A model generated the notes under the pieces. The model saw only the letters and a list, made by a program, of their open reading frames with translations. It did not search any database and was not told the DNA's origin. Both the position numbers and the translations under genes were made by a program. From JAJYIV01 sp964616135 (lineage in GTDB: Bacteria > Patescibacteriota > Patescibacteriia > UBA9934 > GWF2-40-263): a stretch of 39,273 bases of DNA. Where the stretch lies: positions 1-39,273 of the forward strand of contig CAZTTQ010000007.1 of NCBI GenBank assembly GCA_964616135.1, read 5' to 3'. This document shows positions 30,104-36,771 of this stretch, in pieces (position 1 is the stretch's first letter; every line of letters begins with the position of its first letter).

Positions 30104-31447
30104 ATGGCACACGGACACGGCCCGGACCGCCGGGCATGGGTGGTGGACGTGGACATGGGGTACGGCCACAGCCGCGCCGCGTTTGCGTTGCGGGATTTGG
30201 GCGGAGGCAAGGTTATTACGGCCAACAACTATAAGGGCATTCCCGCCAAGGACCGTGCGGAATGGACGAATACGCGCAAGCTGTACGAAACCGTGTCGCG
30301 CCTGAAGCCGATTCCGTTCGTCGGGCCGGCCTTGTTTGGCGTCATGGACCGCGTGCAGCGCATCCCGGCATTCTACCCGCGCCGCGACTTGTCGGAACCG
30401 AATCTACAGGTGCGCGCGTTGTATCGCGCCATCAATCGCGGGCTGGGCAAGGACTTGGTGGACGCCCTGTCCAAGGAGCCGATGCCGCTTGTCACGACGT
30501 TTTTCGTGCCGGCGTTCGCGGCGGACGTACATGACTATCCTGGTGACATTTACTGCATCACGACGGACGCGGACATTTCCCGTGCGTGGGCGCCCCTGGA
30601 TCCCAAGCGTAGCCGCATCAATTACATTGCCTCCAACGGCCGCGTGCAGGAACGCCTCAAATTGTACGGCGTACGGGAAGACCACATCTTCCTTACGGGG
30701 TTTCCGTTGCCGAAAAGCCTGATCGGCGGGACGGATTCGGCCTTGCTGAAGGAATTACTCATGGCGCGTATTTGCAACCTGGACCCCAAGGGTATTTTTA
30801 CGATGCGGTACGCCAAGACCCTGCGTACGGAACTTGGGGAAGAGCACTGCAAACCGCCGATCAAGCGCCATCCACTGACGGTGACCTACAGCGTCGGTGG
30901 CGCCGGGGCGCAGCGTCACTTGGGCGTGGAGATTATGAAGTCGCTGAAGCACCGCATCGCCCGCCGGGAAATGCGGTTCATCCTGTCGGCCGGCACACGC
31001 AAGGACGTCGCTCGTTTTTACCGCGAAGCGGCGGCGGAACTCGGCCTGGGTCACGCATTGGGGGAAAGTTTGCTTATCCCCATCTTCGATACGCGCGAGG
31101 AATATTTTGAAGGCTTCACCAAGCTTTTGGAAACGACGGACGTTCTCTGGACAAAACCGAGCGAGCTGTCCTTCTATACGGGGGTCGGGATTGCCGTTAT
31201 CATGGCCCCGCCCATCGGTTCCCAAGAGGAATTCAACCAAACCTGGCTGCAATACGTCGGGGGAGGCATTCCGCAGGGGGATCCGCGCTATACCAACGAA
31301 TGGCTGTTCGACTGGGTCGATTCCGGCGGCTTGGCCCGTCTGGCCTGGAACGGCTACGCGGAAGCGCCGACCCACGGCACCCACCGCATTGAGGATATCG
31401 TCCTTGGTCGCCGCAGCGAGCTGCCAAATTTGCCCCTTATCGTGTAA
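30104..31447 (+). CDS. Protein with GT-B-like features, family uncertain
   Basis: A 447-residue protein. The N-terminal DVDMGYGHSRAAFAL resembles the GH-x2-AA loop of MGDG-synthase/processive diacylglycerol glucosyltransferases. LTVTYSVGGAGAQRHLG begins a second domain as in GT-B enzymes, and RFILSAGTRKDV and LLIPIFDTREEYFEGF follow. The usual donor-site Glu motif is replaced by LWTKPSELSFYTGVGIAVIMAPPIGSQE, a PSELSF version. It may glycosylate a membrane lipid, or be a non-enzymatic relative. It lies directly after the LOG gene in an operon. Family membership is inferred from motif resemblance, so confidence is moderate. Confidence 0.55.
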   Translation: MAHGHGPDRRAWVVDVDMGYGHSRAAFALRDLGGGKVITANNYKGIPAKDRAEWTNTRKLYETVSRLKPIPFVGPALFGVMDRVQRIPAFYPRRDLSEPNLQVRALYRAINRGLGKDLVDALSKEPMPLVTTFFVPAFAADVHDYPGDIYCITTDADISRAWAPLDPKRSRINYIASNGRVQERLKLYGVREDHIFLTGFPLPKSLIGGTDSALLKELLMARICNLDPKGIFTMRYAKTLRTELGEEHCKPPIKRHPLTVTYSVGGAGAQRHLGVEIMKSLKHRIARREMRFILSAGTRKDVARFYREAAAELGLGHALGESLLIPIFDTREEYFEGFTKLLETTDVLWTKPSELSFYTGVGIAVIMAPPIGSQEEFNQTWLQYVGGGIPQGDPRYTNEWLFDWVDSGGLARLAWNGYAEAPTHGTHRIEDIVLGRRSELPNLPLIV

Positions 31448-31515
31448 CGCATAACGCATGACGTAGAACGTCTGAAGATCTACTCAGACGCTCCACGTTC
31501 CACGTTCTACGATCT
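31445..31515 (+). repeat. Palindromic intergenic repeat, copy 2 (ACGTAGAACG type)
   Basis: AACGCATAACG (31446-31456), ACGTAGAACGT (31461-31471) and TCTACGATCTA (31506-31516) recur in the order seen at 6705-6789. Core hairpin CGTCTGA, eight-base loop, TCAGACG, extended by imperfect inverse 8-base units. It begins in the stop codon of the upstream gene and ends at the next ATG. Confidence 0.6.
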
Positions 31516-33093
31516 ATGCCCACTCCTTTGGATACGTTGTTCTCCGCGCTGCGCGCCTCGCGTCGGCCGTCTTCGGTTCCGGAGGAGGAAACCATCGCCG
31601 TCAGCGACACGGTGGCCGCCGCCGCCAGTGCCTATGAGGCGGTGCGCAATACGCTTGAGTACGATGACGAGCACTTGATGCGCCGCAACGCCATCCGCCG
31701 CATCCTGCGCCGCCGCATTGAAGAGGAAGCGTCCCGTCCGCTGGCGTCCGATTCGTTGCGTGAGCTTATCTGGGCGCGCTATTTGCCCAACAAGAAGGTA
31801 CCGGAAGCCATGATCGGGACGATCGCGGCCGTGTTTGAAAAATACCGGCCCTTGTTTGCCGCCGCGCGCGCGGACAAGCGTCGTTCGGAGAAAACCTTCG
31901 ACTGGTTGTTGGACGTCGTTTCCACGGAGGTGGAATACGTGTTGGAACCGCCGGTGGTGGACGAGGCGCTGGCCAGCATCGCGTACCGCGAGTTGAAAAA
32001 GCGCATGGTGTGGGCCAATCCCCAGGTGGCGGAAGAAGACCGGGACCTGCAGTTGTACGCCGCCGTGCACCGGGCCATCGTCCGGAGCAATTTGCCGACC
32101 CTGCGGTTCCGCCTGTTTACGCTGTACTACCCGGCCTGGCCCAAGGCCCAGCCCGGCGACCAGATTACTTTGGACGTCGCCGCCCACCTGGTGACCGTCG
32201 TGGATGCCATTGAACGCCAGTTAAGCCACAAGGCGGCGGACCAGATGTTCCGCGTCGCCCGCCAGCACTCCGTGGTGTTCCATGTGTTGCGCGACGCTGC
32301 TGCGGAAGACGCGGAAAGCCTCGAATCGGCGCTCTCGGGCGGAGACGCGGACCTGTTGGACAAAGTCGTTACGAAAATGGCGGAGCGCCGCTACGACCGT
32401 TTCCGTAAGCGCTTGGCCCGCAGTGTCATGCGCGCGGTGCTGTTCTTGTTCGTCACCAAGATGTTCTTGGCCCTGGTGGTCGAGTTTCCGTACGAACAGA
32501 TCGTGCTCAAGACGAATGACTTCTACCCGCTCTTGGTGAACATCTTCGTTCCGCCGCTCATCCTGGCGATCGTCGGGACGACGGTGCGCATTCCGGAAAA
32601 GCGCAATACCAAGAAAATCCTGGACGAAGTGCATGCCATTTTTGGCACGGGCAAGGACTTCTCCGTCGTGCTGAAGCCGGTCGGCGCTTGGGCGCGGGGC
32701 GCGGGCGGGATCGTGTTCCGCCTGGTCTACGCCGCCTTGTCGGTGGGGACCATCGGTACCCTTGCGTGGGGCATGAGCCAGTTCGGCTTCAACAAGCTGT
32801 CGGTGACCATCTTCATCTTCTTCCTCTCCCTGGTGCTGTTCATGGGACTGAAGATCCGCGCCGGCACCAAGGATTTGGTGATCGTGGAAACGGGCGGCGG
32901 TCCCATCGGCGTGTTGGGCGATATCTTGTTCTTGCCGATCGTCCGCGCCGGCCGTTGGATGTCGCTGCGCATTCCAAAGGTCAACGTCTTCCTGTTCTTC
33001 TTCGACTTTTTAGTGGAAGCGCCGTTCAAGGCCGCCATCCGCCTGTTTGAAAGCTGGATTGCGTTCATGCGCGAAAAGAAGGAGGAAATCTAA
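31516..33093 (+). CDS. Large helical protein with C-terminal membrane region, unknown function
   Basis: A 525-residue protein. The N-terminal 310 residues are predicted helical and charged (RRNAIRRILRRRIEEEAS; DKVVTKMAERRYDRFRKRLARS). The C-terminal half has about four hydrophobic segments (AVLFLFVTKMFLALVV; YPLLVNIFVPPLILAIVG; VYAALSVGTIGTLAW; TIFIFFLSLVLFMGL), then amphipathic helices (LFFFDFLVEAPFKAAIRLFE). No signal peptide, so the large N-terminal part is cytosolic. I do not recognise a family; similar layouts are common among Candidate Phyla Radiation proteins. The start lies at the edge of the repeat element, and a downstream start is possible. Confidence 0.65.
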   Translation: MPTPLDTLFSALRASRRPSSVPEEETIAVSDTVAAAASAYEAVRNTLEYDDEHLMRRNAIRRILRRRIEEEASRPLASDSLRELIWARYLPNKKVPEAMIGTIAAVFEKYRPLFAAARADKRRSEKTFDWLLDVVSTEVEYVLEPPVVDEALASIAYRELKKRMVWANPQVAEEDRDLQLYAAVHRAIVRSNLPTLRFRLFTLYYPAWPKAQPGDQITLDVAAHLVTVVDAIERQLSHKAADQMFRVARQHSVVFHVLRDAAAEDAESLESALSGGDADLLDKVVTKMAERRYDRFRKRLARSVMRAVLFLFVTKMFLALVVEFPYEQIVLKTNDFYPLLVNIFVPPLILAIVGTTVRIPEKRNTKKILDEVHAIFGTGKDFSVVLKPVGAWARGAGGIVFRLVYAALSVGTIGTLAWGMSQFGFNKLSVTIFIFFLSLVLFMGLKIRAGTKDLVIVETGGGPIGVLGDILFLPIVRAGRWMSLRIPKVNVFLFFFDFLVEAPFKAAIRLFESWIAFMREKKEEI

Positions 33094-33102
33094 TCCCCAA
33101 GT

Positions 33103-33107
33103 GGAGG
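33103..33107 (+). promoter_or_regulatory. Shine-Dalgarno before the glycoside hydrolase
   Basis: GGAGG three bases before ATG 33111; the upstream gene ends at 33093, so this supports independent initiation in an operon. Confidence 0.6.
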
Positions 33108-33110
33108 ACT

Positions 33111-34097
33111 ATGGGACGAATCCTGAAACGGATCGGCGTGGGCGCGGCCACCTTGGTGGCCGCGTTTGTGCTTGCGTTGGCGATCGCGACGCTCCAGCCG
33201 CCGTCCGATCCCTCCTGGGGCGTGACATTCTCGCCGCGGTACGCGCGGTCCCTTGGGCTGGACGCGGGGGAGGCGTACCACTGGATGGTGGGGGACTTGG
33301 GCGTGAAGCACATGCGGTTCCCGTTGTATTGGGACGAAATCGAACGGACGTCGGGTACGTACGATTTTTCGGATGTGGATTGGTATCTTTGGGATGCCGC
33401 TTCGCATGGCATTGAGGTGACCTTGGTGGTGGGGCAGCGGTCCCCGCGATGGCCGGAATGCCATATTCCGTCTTGGGTTCCGGACAACGCGTCCGGTCGG
33501 AACGCGGCACTCTTGGACTACGTTCGCGCCGCAACGATCCATTTTAAGGACCATCCGGCCATCGTTCGCTGGCAGGTGGAGAACGAACCGTTCTTTTCTG
33601 CATTCGGCAGGTGTCCCCCCATGGACCCGAATATCCTGGAAGCGGAGATCTCCTTGGCCCGCAGTACCGGCAAGCCCGTGCAGCTGACCGCTAGCGGAGA
33701 ACTGGAATTTTGGACGCCGTCCGCCCGACGGGCGGACGTCCTGGGCGTTTCGCTCTACCGGAAGTCGTGGAACCAGTGGACGGGGTACGTGTCCTATCCG
33801 CTCCCGCCGGCGTTTTACCGCTTGCGTTCCTGGGTCGTCCGCCCGTTCGTGCGGGACGTCGTCATTTCTGAACTGCAGGCGGAGCCTTGGTTCCCGGACC
33901 TATCGCTTGCGTTGGATCCCGCGCAGGGCGCCGCCCTGTTTGTAGCGCAGGACATAAAGGACCATGCCGCGTTTGCCGCAAAAACCGGCGTCCCCGAAGC
34001 CTATTTCTGGGGGGTGGAATGGTGGTATTTCATGAGGCAGCATGGCGATCCGACATATTGGGACGCCGCCCGCGCTGTGTTCAAAACCGTCCCTTGA
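33111..34097 (+). CDS. Membrane-anchored glycoside hydrolase, clan GH-A-like
   Basis: A 328-residue protein with an N-terminal anchor (about 9-28) and a TIM-barrel glycosidase domain. WGVTFSPRYARSLGLD and HMRFPLYWDEIE are early strands. The acid/base is Glu159 in WQVENEP, and the nucleophile is probably Glu254 in VISELQAEPW. FWGVEWWYF gives the last-strand Trp. These are the GH5/GH39/GH42-type clan A features; the exact family is uncertain. It would cleave or remodel a glycan outside the cell, perhaps the polysaccharide made by the window's transferases or the host's. GGAGG precedes the ATG by three bases. Confidence 0.75.
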   Translation: MGRILKRIGVGAATLVAAFVLALAIATLQPPSDPSWGVTFSPRYARSLGLDAGEAYHWMVGDLGVKHMRFPLYWDEIERTSGTYDFSDVDWYLWDAASHGIEVTLVVGQRSPRWPECHIPSWVPDNASGRNAALLDYVRAATIHFKDHPAIVRWQVENEPFFSAFGRCPPMDPNILEAEISLARSTGKPVQLTASGELEFWTPSARRADVLGVSLYRKSWNQWTGYVSYPLPPAFYRLRSWVVRPFVRDVVISELQAEPWFPDLSLALDPAQGAALFVAQDIKDHAAFAAKTGVPEAYFWGVEWWYFMRQHGDPTYWDAARAVFKTVP

Positions 34098-34110
34098 CCG
34101 GGGCGGTTTT
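34083..34110 (+). terminator. Intrinsic terminator overlapping the hydrolase stop
   Basis: AAAACCGTCCC (34083-34093), loop TTGACC holding the TGA stop, GGGGCGGTTTT (34100-34110), one G-U pair. The loop again reads as a minus-35-like hexamer. Confidence 0.75.
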
Positions 34111-34126
34111 CGTCTCTGGGGGAATC

Positions 34127-34135
34127 TGCTATCAT
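34127..34135 (+). promoter_or_regulatory. Extended minus-10 promoter of the exonuclease gene
   Basis: TGcTATCAT. Predicted start near 34142, so ATG 34134 would not be transcribed and ATG 34188 is the better start. Confidence 0.5.
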
Positions 34136-34187
34136 GTCGCCCATCGCCAGTCGTCGCTGGTTGTCGGTCCGTCTCCTATTTTTTGTT

Positions 34188-34766
34188 ATGGCTGGAAAAG
34201 AAATCGTTCTCGACATCGAAACCCAGAACACGTTCCAAGAGGTCGGTTCCTACGACCATACCAAGTTGCTCATTTCGGTCGTGGGCGTCTACTTCTACGA
34301 GACGGACGAGTACCGCTGTTATGAAGTGGAGGAATTGAAGGAATTGTGGCCCCGTTTGGAGCATGCCGACCGCATCATCGGCTATAACAGCATCGGGTTT
34401 GACATGCCCGTGATGAACAACTATTACGCCGGAGATTTGTTGAAGCTGCCGCAGCTAGACATCCTGGCGGAGATTCATAAGGCCTTGGGTTTCCGCTTGA
34501 AGCTGGATGATGTCGCCGCGGCTTCCGTCGGCCATCGCAAGTCGGGCCACGGGCTCCAAGCCGTCGAGTGGTGGCGCAATGGAGAGAAAGAAAAGGTAAA
34601 GGCGTACTGTCTGGACGACGTCAAAGTCACGAAGGACGTGTATGAATACGGGCTGAAATACAAGGCCCTTGCCTATGAGGACCGCCTGGGCCAGCGGAAG
34701 GGAATCCCGGTCGACTTCACTCCCAAGAAAATCGTTTCGACCATCAACCTGACCATGCCGTTTTAG
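34188..34766 (+). CDS. RNase H-like DEDD exonuclease (YprB-type)
   Basis: A 192-residue single-domain 3-prime-5-prime exonuclease. The first acidic motif is VLDIET, the second GYNSIGFDMPVM, and the third YCLDDVKVTKDVYEYG, so the four DEDD acidic residues are present. It is cytosolic, probably acting on DNA or RNA ends in repair. It resembles the C-terminal domain of the TM0106-like protein at 27878, an internal paralogue in this window. An in-frame ATG at 34134 overlaps the predicted minus-10, so 34188 is preferred. It is a single-gene unit with a strong terminator. Confidence 0.8.
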   Translation: MAGKEIVLDIETQNTFQEVGSYDHTKLLISVVGVYFYETDEYRCYEVEELKELWPRLEHADRIIGYNSIGFDMPVMNNYYAGDLLKLPQLDILAEIHKALGFRLKLDDVAAASVGHRKSGHGLQAVEWWRNGEKEKVKAYCLDDVKVTKDVYEYGLKYKALAYEDRLGQRKGIPVDFTPKKIVSTINLTMPF

Positions 34767-34767
34767 C

Positions 34768-34794
34768 AAACGGACCGCGTAAGCGGTCCGTTTT
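34768..34794 (+). terminator. Intrinsic terminator
   Basis: AAACGGACCGC (34768-34778), loop GTAA, GCGGTCCGTTT (34783-34793) with a further T. Confidence 0.88.
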
Positions 34795-34804
34795 GATCTT
34801 TCAG

Positions 34805-34813
34805 TTATCCACA
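34805..34813 (+). promoter_or_regulatory. Consensus DnaA box upstream of the ribonucleotide reductase operon
   Basis: TTATCCACA, exact consensus, 37 bases upstream of the predicted minus-35. DnaA control of nrdAB is known in E. coli. The only other exact copy I noticed is before the HU gene. Confidence 0.6.
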
Positions 34814-34849
34814 AGCAAAAATGACCGCTTTCGCTGGAGATTCGTTCGC

Positions 34850-34879
34850 TTGCTGCTAGCAAAGCACGGGCACTATAAT
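34850..34879 (+). promoter_or_regulatory. Promoter of the ribonucleotide reductase operon
   Basis: TTGCTG (34850-34855), 18 bases, TATAAT (34874-34879, perfect). TTGCT and AGCAA (34858-34862) form a small palindrome over the minus-35. Predicted start near 34886; leader about 64 bases. Confidence 0.65.
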
Positions 34880-34949
34880 CTGTAGGTCAGTCGTCGATGG
34901 CTGAGAGGAGACGGGTATTTTTTTTCGCTGTCTTTTCTTCGAACTGGTT

Positions 34950-36758
34950 ATGACCCCGAACGGTGCCGTTCCCGCCTCCGCGTCCGCCAGCCACGCCGGA
35001 CGCTTGTACTTCACCTCCGTGCGAGAGGTTCGTTCCCGAGAGGGAAGCATGGAACCTTTTGATCCGGCGCGCTTTGAACGCTCCATTCGCAATGCGTTCG
35101 TCGCGGCGGGGATCACCGGTGAACGCAATGAGCCCATGGTGCTCCACGTGGTGGATGAAGCCATCGCCAAACTTTCGCTTCTTTCCACGGGGACGCCGGA
35201 TGCGCAGGAACTGCGCCAGCTCGCGCACGCCGCGTTGATCGACACGAATTTGCCCATGGTGGCGGCAACCTACCTCCGGCAAACGGAAAGCGTGGAGACG
35301 GGCCGCAGCTTCGGTGTGGCCCTGACGGAGGCACAAAAGACCGGGCGCCGCGTGGGGCCGCCGCTTGCGTCCCGCCGCCGCCTGCCGGACGAACGCCAGT
35401 CCATCACGCACAAATTCCAAGTCGGCTCGTACAAAGGGTACGTGACCGTTGGGTTGTATGAGGACGGGTCGCCGGGGGAAATCTTCGTCTCCATGAGCAA
35501 GGAGGGAAGCACCATGTCCGGTTTGTTGGACTCGCTTGCCACGTCCGTCTCCATCGGTCTCCAGCACGGCGTCCCGCTTCGGACGGTGGTGGAAAAATTC
35601 TCCCACGTGCACTTTGATCCGTCGGGGTTCACGGAAAACCCAAACATTCGGTACGCCAAGAGCGTCGTCGACTACATCTTCCGCTGGCTGGGGCAAAAAT
35701 TCCCGGACGCCATGAGCCGGCAAGAGGTTTTGGACGCGGATACCGTGGAACTGGTCCCGCGCTCGGAGGCCAAGCCGGACATCCGCCAGGAAAGCCCGCT
35801 CGTCGGCTCCTGCCCGATGCTCACGCCGCGCAAGGTCTACAAGCCGTTCGAATACCCCGTGTACTTTGAGTTCTTCACCAAGCAAAACCAGGCGCACTGG
35901 TTACCGCTTGAGGTGAACATGGAAGCGGACATCACGGATTACAAGCACAAGCTGTCTCCGCCGGAGATCGCGGTCATTACCAACATCCTGCGGTTCTTCA
36001 CCCAGGGGGACATTGAGGTCAACAACAACTACAACACGCGCCTCATCCCGCATTTCCAGAAGCCGGAAATAAAGATGATGCTGTCCATCTTCGCCGCCAT
36101 GGAGGGCATCCATATCTGGGCGTACTCGTACCTGAACGACACGCTCGGGTTGCCGGACACGGAGTATTCCGCCTTCCTCAACATCCAGGCGATGAAGGAA
36201 AAATACGACTACGTCCAAAACTTCGACGTGCGCACGGTGGAGGACCTGGCCATCAACATGGCGGTGTTCGGCGGGTTCATGGAGGGCGTTTCGCTGTTCT
36301 CCTCGTTCGCCATCCTCATGCACTTCCCGCGCATGGGCCGCTTGAAAGGCGTCGGCCAGATCGTCACTTGGAGCATCCGGGACGAAACCCTGCACAGCGA
36401 CGGCATCTGCCGCCTGTTCCGGGACCTCATTTCGGAGAACCGCCACCTGTGGACGCCGGAATTGCAAAAGACCCTCTACAGCGCGTGCCAGGACATGGTG
36501 AATTTGGAAGACGCGTTCATTGACGCCTGTTTCTCCCTGGGCGACATCCCGGGATTGAAGGCGGAAGAAGTGAAGCAGTACATCCGTTACATCGCGGACC
36601 GCCGCCTGCACAACCTGGGTTTGGACGCCCTGTACGGCGCGGCCAAGAACCCGTTGCCCTGGCTGGACGCCATGATCAACGCCAAGGAGCACACCAACTT
36701 CTTTGAAAACCGCGCCACGGAATATTCCAAGGGCGGAGTCATTAATGACTGGACCTAA
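34950..36758 (+). CDS. nrdB: Ribonucleotide reductase beta subunit with N-terminal ATP-cone and TSCPD domains
   Basis: A 602-residue class I beta subunit, far longer than the usual 320-380. Residues about 17-112 look like an ATP-cone (VREVRSREGSMEPFDPARFERSI). Residues about 148-248 match a TSCPD domain, normally at the C-terminus of class II reductases (YVTVGLYEDGSPGEIFVSMSKEG; GVPLRTVVEKFSHVHFDPSG). Residues about 300-590 are the ferritin-like radical domain with all six metal ligands: Asp354, Glu385, His388, Glu445, Glu479, His482. The radical Tyr is at 392, seven after the first Glu as in E. coli. The partner alpha gene lacks an ATP-cone, so dATP/ATP control probably acts through beta. 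A beta-borne ATP-cone is known in some bacteria; with TSCPD I know no precedent. ATG 34950 has no Shine-Dalgarno; the next Met lies within the cone. Confidence 0.9.
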   Translation: MTPNGAVPASASASHAGRLYFTSVREVRSREGSMEPFDPARFERSIRNAFVAAGITGERNEPMVLHVVDEAIAKLSLLSTGTPDAQELRQLAHAALIDTNLPMVAATYLRQTESVETGRSFGVALTEAQKTGRRVGPPLASRRRLPDERQSITHKFQVGSYKGYVTVGLYEDGSPGEIFVSMSKEGSTMSGLLDSLATSVSIGLQHGVPLRTVVEKFSHVHFDPSGFTENPNIRYAKSVVDYIFRWLGQKFPDAMSRQEVLDADTVELVPRSEAKPDIRQESPLVGSCPMLTPRKVYKPFEYPVYFEFFTKQNQAHWLPLEVNMEADITDYKHKLSPPEIAVITNILRFFTQGDIEVNNNYNTRLIPHFQKPEIKMMLSIFAAMEGIHIWAYSYLNDTLGLPDTEYSAFLNIQAMKEKYDYVQNFDVRTVEDLAINMAVFGGFMEGVSLFSSFAILMHFPRMGRLKGVGQIVTWSIRDETLHSDGICRLFRDLISENRHLWTPELQKTLYSACQDMVNLEDAFIDACFSLGDIPGLKAEEVKQYIRYIADRRLHNLGLDALYGAAKNPLPWLDAMINAKEHTNFFENRATEYSKGGVINDWT

Positions 36759-36771
36759 ACCTTGAGGCGCT

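Noticed and set aside
31508..31513. TACGAT as minus-10 for the gene at 31516
   Set aside because: It would place transcription start downstream of the ATG; the gene is more likely read from the upstream operon.
34950..36758. Metal-free (class Ie) or ligand-variant R2
   Set aside because: A first glance aligned an Asn with the first ligand. Correct alignment puts Asp354 (FTQGD) there, and all six ligands plus the radical Tyr are present.
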